Source: Gavia stellata
Taxonomy: Eukaryota > Chordata > Aves > Gaviiformes > Gaviidae
NCBI RefSeq assembly: GCF_030936135.1
Contig: NC_082598.1
Location: forward strand, 35,768,687 to 35,832,686
Length of the DNA stretch: 64,000 nucleotides
Direction: 5' to 3'
Shown here piece by piece: positions 12,604 to 25,539 of this stretch. Position numbers and translations under genes: made by a program. Positions within the stretch are counted from its first letter, which is position 1; every line of letters starts with the position of its first letter. The notes beneath the pieces are model-generated. The model searched no databases, was not told the DNA's origin, and saw only the letters and a program-made list of their open reading frames with translations.

Positions 12604-15600
12604 ACCTCTCCCTTTCCATGGAAATCAGTGACACTGAACCAAGAAATCACAGGCAGAATTCAGCCTTCTGCAGTTCTGCAGCCAGCAAGAAAGGAGGTAT
12701 AGGAGCTTGTGAAAAAAAGGAGCTAGGAGGAGATGGATTGGATTAGCAACATGAGCTCTATTTAAAAGAAGAAAAATAGCCACTCCTTTGGAGTCAGGAA
12801 TAGTATTCTAAAACAGACAATCGTTTCAGTACCTAAAATGTTACAGGGAACTTCCTGTTTTAGGCAGACTTCACATGGTAGTCACAAATGTCATCAGGGG
12901 TCAGCAATCAGCCTTGATGAAAAGTAATACCCCTCTCTTGTTGGGGACATGGACAATGAAAATATTCAGGGCAGCATCTACCATATAACTTTTACTCAAG
13001 ACCTAAGCATAAATACTACTCAAGACACAAACCCTTTAAGGGCTTTTATGCCCACTATTTCTCCTAAAGTGGTTTGGCGGGGGGGGGGGGGGGGGGATGG
13101 TGGTGTTAAAACCAATAACACCAGAAGATTTTTTATCCACAGCATGACATGCTCAAAACTCTATCACTTTTCTGTGCAGTAAAATTTTATGTCCATGAAA
13201 ATCTTAATTTAGTTATCTGTAGATATTATTTAGAGATATCTGTGTAAGTTATACTTTACCCACACCTTTCCTTTTTACTTTTGCCATCTGGAAATACTTA
13301 CAAGTTTCTTTAACATGCACTCACCTGTTTAGCAGAGATGCAGAAAGACCATTAGGGCACAGAGAAGACTGTAAAAGAAGTGTTTGTTATTTGCGAGGAA
13401 AAAAATGAAAGTAGGAAAAGAGATACATCATCAGCTCTTACTTTGCCCCCTTGGTCTGTATCCTTAAGCTAAAAATCACCCCTGAAACATACAGCCGGAG
13501 CACCTTCGGTGGGCATGTAGTCAGTCTTTGAGAGAGAAAATTTACATCATTTGCACCGCATAGATTGACAGCACTACTACTGCTACAGCATCCAAGTGGT
13601 TAGAACAGTTCCCTGTGCAAGAAATCAAAGGGAAAAGATATTCCTCTACAGAATATGCCCCAAAGCCTGTCTAGCACACTGCATGCAACGAAAGCCCCAG
13701 AAAAGTTGCAAACACACCAAGGCTAATAACTATGTTCTGTATTCAGCCCTGTAGTCTCATGCTTTGCATAAACTATGTTACCCTAAGAAAACCGTGGGAA
13801 GCCCTGTGGCTCAGATATAGCTGACTGATAAAGCTCCTTGTCATTATTCGTTGCTTTTAGAAGCATACTGTTTATTTGGCTTATAGCAGCAATGGCTACA
13901 CAGGGCAGGCTCAGATGAACAGAGGAAAAGCTATAGGCTTCACTGCTTCTTCTTCCTTCTTTATGGCATTCACAGTCTGCTTCCAGAGCAGCACCCCTGT
14001 GAAAAGGAGAAGTGAATAATTAAATCAAGCTAAAAAAGTGCATTTGGAAATTATTTACTCTTGTCCCCATGCACAGTCACATAAATCTAGACTCAGATCT
14101 GGCCCCTAGCTAAAATCTGTGCCTGAAGATCTTGACTGATTCCCTCGCAAGAAGATTTGATTCATTACTGGATTAAAATTTTTTTTTTACTTAAGGAATT
14201 TAAGAACACACCTTCCTCTTTGCTTTCTCTACAGGAACTCCAATAGGTGCCCCTCTACATAGATTTCATTCATTTAAGAGACCAAAAGGTATACTCCTTA
14301 CAAATGTGTGTGACAATTACACTGTATAACACGTAACACAAGGTTATTTACAGAAAGCTACTGGAATCAGCTACTTTTGCAAGATTTTCTACCAAGGTGA
14401 ACTCCTTCTGGCCTGCTCCAGATGCAATGTAAGGCCTAACCCTCACTTAACAATGTAAAACCAGGTCAAGGAAAGAGAGTGAATGTTCTCAGCTGTATTT
14501 TTCTTTTACCATGCAACATTCTCTGTGAAGTCTCAAAATACAGTTGAATGAGCAGGAAGACAGACAACAAATACCAGAATCCCATCTCTTCATAGCAAGA
14601 ACCTCTTTAAGAGTGTCCATTCAGAGGGATTCTGCTGACAGATCAAACCTGCCCACGTTACAGAAAAGGGTATCAACAAACATCTACCCTCTGTTAATTA
14701 CAGCAAGTGCTTTTCATTTTCCTTTAGAACAACCAGATATTTCGTTCAACATACAGGCTTGGTTGTTTCATCACAGAAAAGTCCTTTTTAATCAACATTC
14801 TCAAAATAATTCTATCATTCACTTACTGCTCATTTATGCAACATGAGCAACTTAACCATTTAATCCCACATTAGGCTGATCCTTCTGCACACTCTGAAAT
14901 AAAGGAGTGGCTGAACTAATCTCCTGGGACCACTTTCTGCCTACACAGACTTGCCAGCTAGTTCTGCAAAACTCTGGGCCACTGCTTGCCTCCTCCAGTG
15001 AAGCGGGATGATTTTCTAGCCCCTAAATCCTCACAGCCGAGCTCCAGCTTTGGGTACTGTCCATAGCTAATTGTCTTTCTCCCTCTCCCATACCTCATCG
15101 TGCTCTTCACACATACTTTTGGAGTCCTAGCCATGCTTATGTCACCTTAGCCCACTGAACTCAGGAGTTTCCAGAGTTCTGGCACTTTTTTTGGAAGTAT
15201 GGGACTTCTGACCCAGACGTCCATCTCTGGAATTTCATACTACAGATTTCATGTTGAGATATCCGAAGAGAAGAAGAATGAAGTTGCACATCGGCACTGC
15301 GTATCAAGGTTCTGAAAAAGAGGAACAGGCAGAGGAGAAACTGAGCAGATCAAATACCAGGTTTCTCTGGTTTCTGAAGTTCAGCTTTGAAAGTGCCTGT
15401 GTTACCTTCAGTCTGTTCTTGCCCAGGGCTAGCTGTAGCATTCATAAGAAGAGGTGCAGCAGAGTGCCTTCAGTAGAATGCATGCTGTAAACAAAAACAC
15501 TGATCTTAAAATTTTCTGGGCGTGTGTTTACACGTTAAAAAAGTACACTAGTTAAAGTTCTGCAATGCTGGGGAAATGTTACTATTTGACACAAAGTATG

Positions 15601-18600
15601 ACAATTTGTCAAAGCTGTTAGTTTTGCAATCAATTTCAAATTATCATATGATTAATGCTGATGATTTGTAACACTTCAACATTTACTACTTCTAATTGAG
15701 TTAGTGAATTAGTCACAGTTACATTGATCTACCCAGTCACAGGATGATGCCAGTAAGGATGATCCTTTACCTGATTATTCTCTGTTACTGGAACAGGTTT
15801 GTGTTTTTATCATGTATGACTGTATGGAGGGAGGGTTTAAAAATAGATTTTTAATTTTCCACCTTATTTTCATTACTATTTCTTTAAAAATTGCTGTGTA
15901 TAATTCCTTTTCCTCCTATTTCTGTCAATTTATCTTTTGTGCTATTATAAATAAAGAGAATTTTAAACAGAATAAGAATGACATATCTTCCTCCCACTCT
16001 TCTTACCAAGTGATTTTTAAATTAGATTTCCCTGTTATACAGGCAATTTCAACAAAAATCTCAAGGAAAAAAAAGTAAGACTTAAACTATTTTATTAGTT
16101 TAAAAAAAATTAGGAATTAAAATTGGCTTATCCTACTCTTACCTATACTGCACATTATTTCTCAGATACCCCTTAGCAACTATGACATTGGTGTCCTTAC
16201 TGAATTTAGCATTAAACAACAGAATCATAAAAATAAGTCCATTTGCATGGAAATCCTAGAAGTCAATCAAGATTTATGTACTAAAGCGGAAATAAACATT
16301 CATACAATTAATAGTCTTAACAACTGAAAAACATATCCTTTAGTATTCTGAATTGCTTTTTACCTATAAGTTTCCTTTGACAGAAAAAAGGAAATCCTAA
16401 AAGCAATTCAGACTATATTTGCAACCAAATTTCAGTTAGAAACACCCACTTCTCAAAAGTTGGTTGTGCTCATGAAGACTTACAGACATCCCAAGAAGGA
16501 TGAACTCCAGGGTCACAGGATTCTTGAATATTCTACATTTTAGATACAGAAAGTGGTTAAAAGAAAAATCCTGAAGTGAGCTAGCCATAAACAAAACCCC
16601 AACATATTAATGGCCAAAGACTGCCTCATTCTGTGCGTCTGTCTCACCCAAATCAAGGCAATGAATTGACTGAGCATGGTAAACGCCTTAAAAACAAAAG
16701 ATACAATTGGGTTAAGTAAATAAAAGTTTTTCTTGTTTGCCCATGCTATTGATTTCTGTGGAATTTGCTATACAGGCAGCGTTACCTAAGAGGACTGGGT
16801 CTCTTCTAGTTTTAACATCATTTTCTGTCCACTGGTGTATTTTAAGGAAGGGGAAATAGGCAAGGGGATGTGTGATTAAAACCAAAATACTTTTCTTCGC
16901 CTTAAAAACATTGCCATTTCATTCTTTTGATGGCTCAGTTTAAAGGAAGGGAAAAAACAAGTGTGTGCCTGCTGTTACACTGCCATCGTTATCACCACAG
17001 TCACTGCCGTAATTGCACTTTCAATGTCCATGTCTGCCTCCACTGCTGGCACTATTACAAGAATAATTATAGCAGCATTGACTGTACTACTTCTTTTTTC
17101 CAGCCTTGCCTGTGACATGCATTTAAAGTGTTTTGTTCTACCTCCTTCCAGGCAAGACCAGGCACTTTGCTGTAGGGGGATAAGAGGCCCAAGCCAGCTC
17201 TTGCTTTCTTCACGGCATGGCCAGCCTGAGCGAGGAGGGAGGCAATGCACAGGCATTACCTATGAGCCTGTCTTCTTCACTGCTTATGGACCAGGCAGGG
17301 CACAGCTGAACCAACACATTCTATCGCCAGTTACTGCTGATTGCCTTGGAGAAACTCCTCTGCAGAGCAAGGAGGAACTAAGGCATTAATCTCAGGTTCA
17401 CCATTAAGCATGTGATGAATTGCTGGGCAAAGCACAATGCTATCACCTTTCACTTGGGTTGTGCAACGTCAAAGGTCTGCTTGGGCCCGTGTGGTGCGGA
17501 AATACGAATTTCAGGAGCCAATGGCACAGTGGGAAATTATGTCACTGGAAACATATCCAGCTTCCTCTGGCTCCGCAGTACAGGTATGACTTTCTCTGTG
17601 TGCCAGACAGTGGTAGCCTTGGGTATATGTCCTAAGAAAAGCTTGAAGTTCTGTTTAACTCTGCAACAAGAGATCCCTAATCTTCTGTTAGAAACCTTCA
17701 TCAAACAAACAGGTATAAGTATAACTCACTCACATTTAGAATATGTAAATATAAGTTATATTTGCTCTTCCAAAGTTCACACCTCTTAGACTTCTACTTC
17801 TTCCAGTATGACTGAAAACACATACAAGAGAGAGTAACCTGTCAAACAAGGTGAAATTTGTCTACCTTGCCTTATTTGAGTTAACAGTAAGGGACCCATA
17901 AAACAGAACAGCTTTGTTAATGGCATCCCATAAACAGGTGATCATAAATTTGTGCCATTTTACTGCCCAGAGGTACCAGTCAGTGAAATGTGAAAATTAA
18001 TAAAATTGGCGGTTTGATGTGAAAATACATGAAAAAGCCTACCAATTTGTTAATGTTATGATGCTTGCTTGGAACAAAAAATCCAATTACCTAAAGTGAT
18101 TTGGAGTGTTTTGAAGACTAAAGCTTTTTCACTTGATATTTGAAAGAGTAACATATGCATAATATTAACACACTTCAACATTTGTGTAGGTCAATTTTCA
18201 CCTCTGCCCACAAAGATTCAAAAAAAGAGACTATTTTTGTGTACAAAATCTTATAATTCTCAGATTGAAACTGTAATTTGACTCTTGAATTGCAGAGAGC
18301 ACCATTTTTTGTTTGGTTTTTTGGTTTGTTTGTTTTTGCCAAAGCAGGTTAAGCACAGCAAAGAAAAGGCATTTTTTTTCCCAGAAACAGGAAATGCAGA
18401 GCATTCCATACAGTAGATATGCCTGCAAATTTTAATTTATATACAAGTTTTAGGAAAGCCTCTTGCTAATTCACTTTTCTTTTTTTTTTTCTCCTGGAGA
18501 AGAAGGCAAAGAGGTAATTCATGTACGTAAGCAATGGAGAAGATGGAAAGCACGGGAAATTGCACTCATCAATGCAAAAGCAAGTGAAGAGTTCTGATTC

Positions 18601-21593
18601 CCGAGTTCAGATTAATTCAAGGGTCAGTGACTTCTTCCAACTGTCTTTTGATCACATTTCTTCTTAAAGTGTCCAGGAAAAGTGGAACTGTGTAAAGCAC
18701 CCTCCCCAGATATAAACCAGATGGTGGAGATGGAATATGAGGAAGCTGCCATCATGAGGGCTATATGTTTCCACAGTCCACTTGAAAGATGGAGTAAACA
18801 AGGAAAGGCAACCTTTTGAGCACCTCCAGTAACTCTCACACCCTGCACTTCAGGTGTTGCTAAAAGGCAGTGTAGAGTTTATAAAACTTAACTGATAACA
18901 CTTTAAATCCTGTGGATTAAAACTCTCAGTCCTTCTGACAGTGGCATCTCTTATCACAGGATTAGAGCATCAAAAATTCAGGAAAAGCTATATGCACTTT
19001 CAAAGTTGTTTTCCTTCGTTAAAAAAACCCAGCATAATCCTTGATGATGCATCCAGTGCTATGCCTCCACTTCTTTTTCCACATTCACTGTTACTGCAAT
19101 TACTCCCACAGACATCCCAGGAATTTTTAGGAAAAGTTTTAGTTCACTTTTGTTCTCCTTTATGTCTCCCCAGGAGGCCCATTCCTGCTCATTTTAAAGA
19201 AATTATCTATGCTTCAGTCATGGACCAGTTGAAGATAATTCTCACCTACATATAACAATTGAATAAAGCATGCTGTAGATGAACAACTGGTACAAATCTT
19301 TTTTTTCTTCTGTATTACCATTTTTTCTTGTGTGTTACAACATTTTTTGTCTCTCAAGCTACATGTTTCTAGACAGTTTGTACCTTTCTATGTCATTCCA
19401 AGCACATCTTCCAAGAGAAAATATCTCAACAGCACACAAAAATTCTAACCACTGCAAGAGTAGTACATCTGCAAAGGTCATCATACACAGTCATCATCTG
19501 CTAAGAAACAATAATCTTTGTATGTAATGTTACTTGGGAGACCATTTATTCTATCTACCTGTTCTTATGAAGAATATGCACACAGTTCACAAACACATGG
19601 CTATGTTTTCTGCTCTTTCACTCATTCTTTGCTCCAATTCCTCAGGTACCAGCTCTTTTACTAACTTGCTCCAATAGGGACTGCATAGTTGTTTAGACTG
19701 AGGGATGCATGGGGCATGATGTATTCAGCCTTACTATGAGTTCATAGAATAACGTTTGAAATACATGAACATTTATAGCAAAGAACATAAACTACAGTGG
19801 GAAATGACATCTTCTTCCAAACTTATCTGTGTATTTTTCTTCCTTTTTTATTTGCTTTTCTTTTTTTTTCCAGATGTTACAAGTGTCTATTAAGAATTTG
19901 ACATACCTCTTTTCTCTTAGCACTACCCAGAATTTTTAGAATATCATCTCATTACTCATCGATTTCTGGGACATGAACACTCTCCTGATCAATGTCAAAT
20001 AATAAAGGTTGCCATAGTTCTGTCTCAGCTGACATGAAAATAACTAATGATTTCATTAATAAAATAGATTAAAGGTAGTGATAATAGTGACAGCTTGTTC
20101 TGTAGTGGCATCTGTATTGATGCACCTCTGGCACCTGAAACACTAGACAATTTTCTTTTATTAAATGGAGTTAAAAGAGATTGGCAATATCCTGTTTTCT
20201 TGGGTATGTTCCAGGGAGCTCCTTCTAACACTGTAAGTGGCATGTCAAATCCAATACTGTTTTCCTAATCAAATGTTATTAACACTAAGTATTTTAGTGG
20301 TAGAATACAGCAAGATGTCTGAAGGGCTGTACTGTTTATTTTAGGTTCAGTTTCATTTGCCATTTATAATAACAATATAAAACATAGCCAGAAGCTTTTC
20401 TTTGTCTTGAAGCTGATTACATCATTTGTATCTTCTAAGTATGACATCATTCATTTTCACTTCTGAGTGAACCGCAACAGTGTTAGGTGTAGGGCTTTGG
20501 CATGTGACTAAGAGCCACACATACACTCAGAGTGCAAAAATGAAATTCATCTGGGGAAATTAGTTCAAATGGTGCCTAGACATTTGGGATCTGTAAGGTC
20601 AAGGGGAGCAAGTGCATAGGCTAGGATCCAGCTTTCAATGAGATAGATATACACAGAGATTACAATATTCATAAACTCTGAGTCTAATCCCTTGCAGCAT
20701 CGGATCTGACCTTCTGCTTCAGTTGTCACGGCTGTGAGTCAGTGGATTGCCTGGGCACAAGCTAGGAGCTCTGCCTTACAACACTGTAACATTAAACAGA
20801 CTTCCCATGGCTTCTCTTCATCAATAAATGCAGATTGGAGATGTAATATAGCTTGAAAAAAGAGTCAACTTTGTAATGGTAAGGACAGTTCCCTTAGGTC
20901 AACTGAGGCTAAAAAAAAGAGCAAGTCCTCTTGCAGTCAAATTTTAGATTAATTTTACCATTTTAAAGGCTTTGATAACCACAAGAGCCCTTACAAGTGC
21001 AAACGAATTTATAAAAATCATACACTGAGAAATACACTAATATAACTAAACTAAATAGCAATAAACTATAACTAAATAGCAATTTTACTAACTCAGGGTC
21101 ACATAATTAGTTATGGATGTGCACACACATTATTATAGTGATGTTCACTGAACCCATAACTTCTTCATTTGTCATGTGTTCCGTGTTACAATATTATTTG
21201 GCAAGAAAAGTTTGGTTTCTGCTGAAGTAGTACTTGCCGTTTAATATTCAGTGTATCAGAAATGATCCAATGTATCTAGTAAATAAACTGTGGCTAAAGT
21301 TAGAGTAGACTTTGATTGATATATGCTTATGAATTGCTAGTAAAGGCCAGCTAAAACCATTTGAAAAAATACAAATCTTTTAACATTTACCTTTTAACTT
21401 CCTAGCAAATAACTCAAGGCATGTTCATTTAGTTTTCATATGTGTTTGCTACTTATCACTGTAACAGAGCTCTCCAGTAAAGCAGGGAAGGGTAGCAGAG
21501 AGGCTATGGGTAACCTACAACAGCCAAGAATGTTTTCCAATTTCTGATCAGAGCCGACACCTTAGGAGGAGTCCCAGCTCTGCATCAGGACCA
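12604..21593. other. Intergenic, no gene seen
   Basis: This is AT-rich sequence without a recognisable exon or element. A G-run of 18 lies at 13,079-13,096. The open frame at 16,961-17,389 gives a hydrophobic, Thr/Ile/Ala-rich start but no family match and no gene context, so I do not call it. Confidence 0.55.
13079..13096 (+). repeat. Poly(G) run, 18 bases
   Basis: This is an uninterrupted G18 homopolymer in otherwise AT-rich DNA, directly followed by ATGGTGGTGTTA. Runs of this kind can form G-quadruplexes and are often mis-sized in assemblies, so the exact length is uncertain. Confidence 0.8.
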
Positions 21594-21644
21594 GGTAGCC
21601 CAGTAAATGTGATTTTTGCCATTACCAGGAGAAAGCACCAACTT

Positions 21645-22035
21645 TGGCCTCAAGTTGCGACAGGGGAGGTTCAGGCTAGACATTAGGAAAAACTTCTTCA
21701 CTGAGAGAGTGGTGAGACACTGGAATAGGCTGCCCAGGGAGGTGGTAGAGTCACCCTCCCTGGAGGTATTCAAGGAGCGTGTGGATGTGGCATTGTGGGA
21801 TGTAGCTTGATGGACATGGTGCTGTGTGGTGTTGGGTGGGTTGTGGCTTGTTATTGTTGTTGTGTGGCGTGGGTTTTGTGGTTGTGTTGTGGTTTTTGTT
21901 TTTTTTTTGTGGGTTTTTTGATGTTGTGTGTTGTGGGTTTCCCCCCCCCCCCCCCCCCCCCCCCCCCAGGTTGGACTCGATGATCTTACAGGTCTTTTCC
22001 AACCGTACTGATTCTGTGATTCTGTGATTCTGTGA
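21645..22035 (+). mobile_element. CR1 LINE, 5'-truncated, inserted in LTR-like repeat
   Basis: This is a 3'-end CR1 copy of the same type as the one at the left edge. It starts in the last part of ORF2 ([20 protein letters not shown], frame open to the stop at 21,808-21,810), runs through the 3' UTR block TTGGACTCGATGATCTTACA at about 21,971-21,990, and ends with three ATTCTGTG units near 22,034. Severe 5' truncation is normal for CR1. The oddity is about 135 bases of G/T-rich sequence and C27 inside the 3' UTR, where the left-edge copy has only a few bases. The surrounding repeat is older than this insertion. Confidence 0.93.
21833..21967 (+). repeat. G/T-only stretch plus C27 inside CR1 3' UTR
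   Basis: Between GTGTTGGG and TTGGACTCGATG, where other CR1 copies have a short spacer, this copy has about 108 bases made almost only of G and T, ending in T3, then 27 consecutive C (21,941-21,967). The composition flips sharply from nearly C-free to pure C. It may be an expanded unstable tract or a sequencing or assembly artefact around the homopolymer; sequence alone cannot separate these. Confidence 0.8.
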
Positions 22036-22350
22036 CCTATGCAGTGGTCAGTGACTGCTGCCTGACCTGTTTTAGCTTGAGTAATGGGAAACCATATGTG
22101 GTAAAGGCCAAAGAGTCCCAGAGAAGCAGTGTGCAACAAACAGCAGCCCCCTGGGGTAACAGGGCTGGAAGAGGCTGGGGGATATCTTTCAAACTTCAGC
22201 TGGGAAGCAATGAGAAAGAAGCAGGCTGTGTTAAGAAAATGTATAAAAAGGCAGACCATATAGCCAGGAGGAGGAACCTCCACCCCCCATGACCTTCATA
22301 CTCCCCGAGAAGGCCCTGGGATGCCAATCACTCTTTGTTTTGCTGAAAGA

Positions 22351-25300
22351 AAATCTAGGTACAATTTAGATGTGGCTGGTCTCTCTCCAAAGAGATAAGA
22401 ACAGGTGAGGGTGAGACATTCAAAGCATCGGGACTGGAGGATGCAGTACTGTGCACATGGAGAGATAAGTCTAGAAACAGCCAGACTGACCGAAAGAAGG
22501 AATTCACTCCATGTAAAACTTTATCTGCCCCAATTAGACAACTTGTTTGGAAAGCAGTTCCCTGCTTATTAAATGGAAAGAGGTAAGCAGGTAAATCTGA
22601 CTTTGTCTGCTATGTGACAGCGTGAATACCTTGCCCAAGGTCACATAGAAAGGATGAACTGAACCGACCTCTTTAAATGGTATATGGTTATATAGAACTT
22701 GAATGACCTTATCATTCATGACACTACTATTTGTCTTTCACCGATGCTGTAACTGCTGCTTAGAGCTGCTAGCTATCATCTTGTGAAAGATTTCCCACTT
22801 TCTTTCCTTCCTTTAGTTGAATACCACTATGACAGTCAGTAAAACTCAGCTATGTACAGCTGTTAAACCCTTGTCTCTGAATAGAATAGAGAATACTCAA
22901 ATGAGCAGAAACCTGTAGTAATACAATCTATAATTCTGAAACTCTGCTGAAAACTCTTTTCAGTTTCATCTTATTTGGGAAAAATTCCCTATCAAAGTAC
23001 TGTACATGGGTTAGTTTTCTTAACATCTCTGCATACACATGGTACAGCAGATTTGACAGGGTGGACCAATGTGATTTGATGGGGACTGCTCTCTCCTCAT
23101 GTAGCTGAAATAAAACAGCTTTGCTTAAGGGTTGTGCTGGAAGTCCCTGAGGTCAGACATACCCCAATTCTAGATTTGTCTAAGGGACAGACACGTAGCT
23201 GCCAAAAAGCAGTGTAATTCTCCTTGGCCTGAGGCTGCACTACTAAAGCTAGCAGGGCTGAAATTCTTCTTTCTTCAGAGTGTGGGACTGCTAGGAAAGC
23301 GCCTCTCTAGCATCTAGGCTGTAGCGCTGAGCTGAGGTAAGACATGTTGAGGAAGCTATACAAATCTTGCCTTTTTTAAAAATAGTTGATTGTTTAGAGG
23401 AGACACTGAGAGTGTCAGAAAGCTGTAGGATTCTCCTAGCAGGACAAACACATAACAGAAGGTCAGGTTTTTAGACATTTAAGATGAGCTTCAGTGAAAT
23501 AACTGTTTGAACCATCCTATACCTTTATAAAGTACAGCCTAAAAAGTTTTTGCTTTTACTCCCTGTGCATGCACCATTTTATGAATCTGAAACATGTATA
23601 GGCAGTAAGCATGCTCATTTCAAAAAGTGACAGAAGACATGGCTTGAAGGATACTGAGGAAAGGAAAAACCCCAAAGTTCACATTGCTCTAACTTTGTTA
23701 TCTCTGTTCCTTGTCACTCACCATACAATACAGCAGGACGTGAGAGTAACCTTGTAATGGATGATGCCCCTGTTGTTATGCAGCTATATCGTATTGCTTG
23801 CTTACTTTTCTAAAAATGGATTATTCGGTACTAAGTATTTGACTGATGCTCTTTGGTGTGAGAAAAAGGTTTCTGAGTAGCAGTTTAAACATTAACACAT
23901 CTCTAAGATCCAGGTGGCTTCATCTCATCTTGTCCGCACAGGTAATGATCCTGTCCCAGAAGATAGCTCATCATTAGCTTTTACAAGCCAGAATGGGCTA
24001 CAACGTCTTCCAAACAATTTGGGCTAAGATTCGTTATGATCAAAACACTGTTTTCTTACCTTTCTGGCAATGGCAATGGCCATTTTTTAAATAACAGAGA
24101 ACTTTAAAGGAAACATGGCTGAGCAACTCAAGCTTCTGCAGTGTTCTGCAAAGCTCAAAAACTAATTTCTCCTTCTTCTCATGAATGGGTGTAAAAGCAG
24201 CTCTCCTTGAATTCACTGTGGCACTGGCATGTTCCTGACTCCAGCGTCTGCCTCCACTAAGGTCAATTTTTCCCCACTCAACAGAGGTGCAATGAATTGT
24301 ACACATTGAGAAAATGTGGCACACCAGCTGAAGTCAGGGGAGAGAGCTGAGAAAAGACTCCAAGTTTGATTATCAGCATTAATTTATAAAAATGAGGCAT
24401 ACAGTAAGCATGTGTACCACAAACTGTTTGTCTTATTTCTCTGGCTACTATGGCCACAGTCACAGAAGGCCATAGCAACCACAGACCTAATACAGAAGGA
24501 GGAGCTGAAGAGTTTCTATGATATCTCAGATCCAATATGCTTATATGTGTGAAACAAAGATTCAACAAAAAATGTAAAGAATTGAGAATATTAATACTGA
24601 ATAAAATTTGTATGAAAAGTCCTTTCAGCTGGGTACACATCATGACAAGGGGATTCTGGATGTGTTCAGAGCTTTGTAGTCATACACACTCTTTTTCTAG
24701 TAAAGTAAAAATTGGATGTAGCTAAATAGGTACTTTTTGCAGCTACCCAAATAACAAGTTTCACATATTGTCTCTACCACACGTATAACCCCACTCAACA
24801 TCAAGAATTAAAATAGAGAGTGAAGAGAGTTAAATGAGAACATTGTGTCAAAAGGGGACTGCAGTAAAAATAAGTCATTTCCTTTGGAATTCACACCTAC
24901 TTGAATGTGTAATTTTACACAGATGGAAATTTGCTTGAGTTTAATAAAGAACAGCTCCGTAACAGTGTTCTCATGCAGAACAAAAGAAAGCCAGTGTAGT
25001 TTACTTGTGCAGAAGTTAAATCACTAAAATACTGAGCAATAAAAATTGCATAAGCAGTGGGCTAGCACAGTTATTTTACAATTCCTTAGGCTTTTGCATG
25101 CTATTTCAAGTCTTCTAATCTTCCTCATTTAGACAGCCTCACATGGACAGGACACGTGAGCTCGTGGCATAAAGCATTAATGACACCAATGAGAACAGTT
25201 GTGCAGAAAAGCAGAGAGCTCGCACTTAAGTTCTCATTTCTTTGACGCCAGTTCATGAAGTGATGTCCCCGTATTCTTAAGTTCATTTCTATTCTGATCA

Positions 25301-25430
25301 GGATTCAAGAATGCATTTAGATTTAAGCATATGCTTGAGTAATATTGAATTTGCAAAATTTAATTTGTGTGTAATCCACATTTTGGAGAGAAGAAAAGGA
25401 ATTGGTGAGAGCTGTTAATCTCACGGTTAC
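22351..25430. other. Intergenic, no gene seen
   Basis: This stretch has mixed composition and no recognisable exon or RNA gene. Its first 100 bases may still belong to the LTR-like repeat, because weak similarity to the other copy continues past 22,350. Confidence 0.5.
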
Positions 25431-25539
25431 ATGGGTTGGTTGATGGTTGGACTTGATGATCTTAAAGTTCTTCTCCTACCTTAATGATTCTGTGATTCTG
25501 TGTGATTCTGTGATCTTTCTGTGATTAAGGGATTCTGTG
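25431..25539 (+). mobile_element. CR1 LINE, 3' tail only
   Basis: This is an extremely 5'-truncated CR1. Only the last 3' UTR block (GTTGATGGTTGGACTTGATGATCTTAAAG) and the octamer tail remain. The tail is longer and more irregular than in the other copies, with TGATTCTGTG-like units spread over about 60 bases to near 25,539. No coding sequence is left. Confidence 0.88.

Larger units (their letters stand above)
21594..22350 (+). repeat. LTR-like interspersed repeat, copy A, interrupted by CR1
   Basis: Sequence on both sides of the CR1 at 21,645-22,035 matches one continuous repeat present in reverse orientation at about 51,500-51,922. The left part has CAGTAAATGTGATTTTTGCC and the right part GGGAAACCATATGTGGTAAA. 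The right part also has a TATA-like TATAAAAAGG near 22,240. A promoter-like TATA box, no coding capacity and a copy elsewhere suggest a solo LTR of an endogenous retrovirus; that is an inference, since neither both TG...CA ends nor a target duplication could be shown. About 85 bases present in the other copy are missing at the CR1 junction. Confidence 0.65.

Noticed and set aside
16961..17389. 142-codon frame with a hydrophobic start resembling a membrane or signal segment
   Set aside because: The hydrophobic part comes from a Thr/Ile/Ala-rich low-complexity stretch. There is no family match, no splice context and no promoter, so it is not called.
21585..22283. 232-codon open frame on the - strand
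   Set aside because: It runs across the CR1, the C27/G-T block and the LTR-like repeat; low-complexity Gly, Thr and Asn runs come from the expansion, not from a protein.
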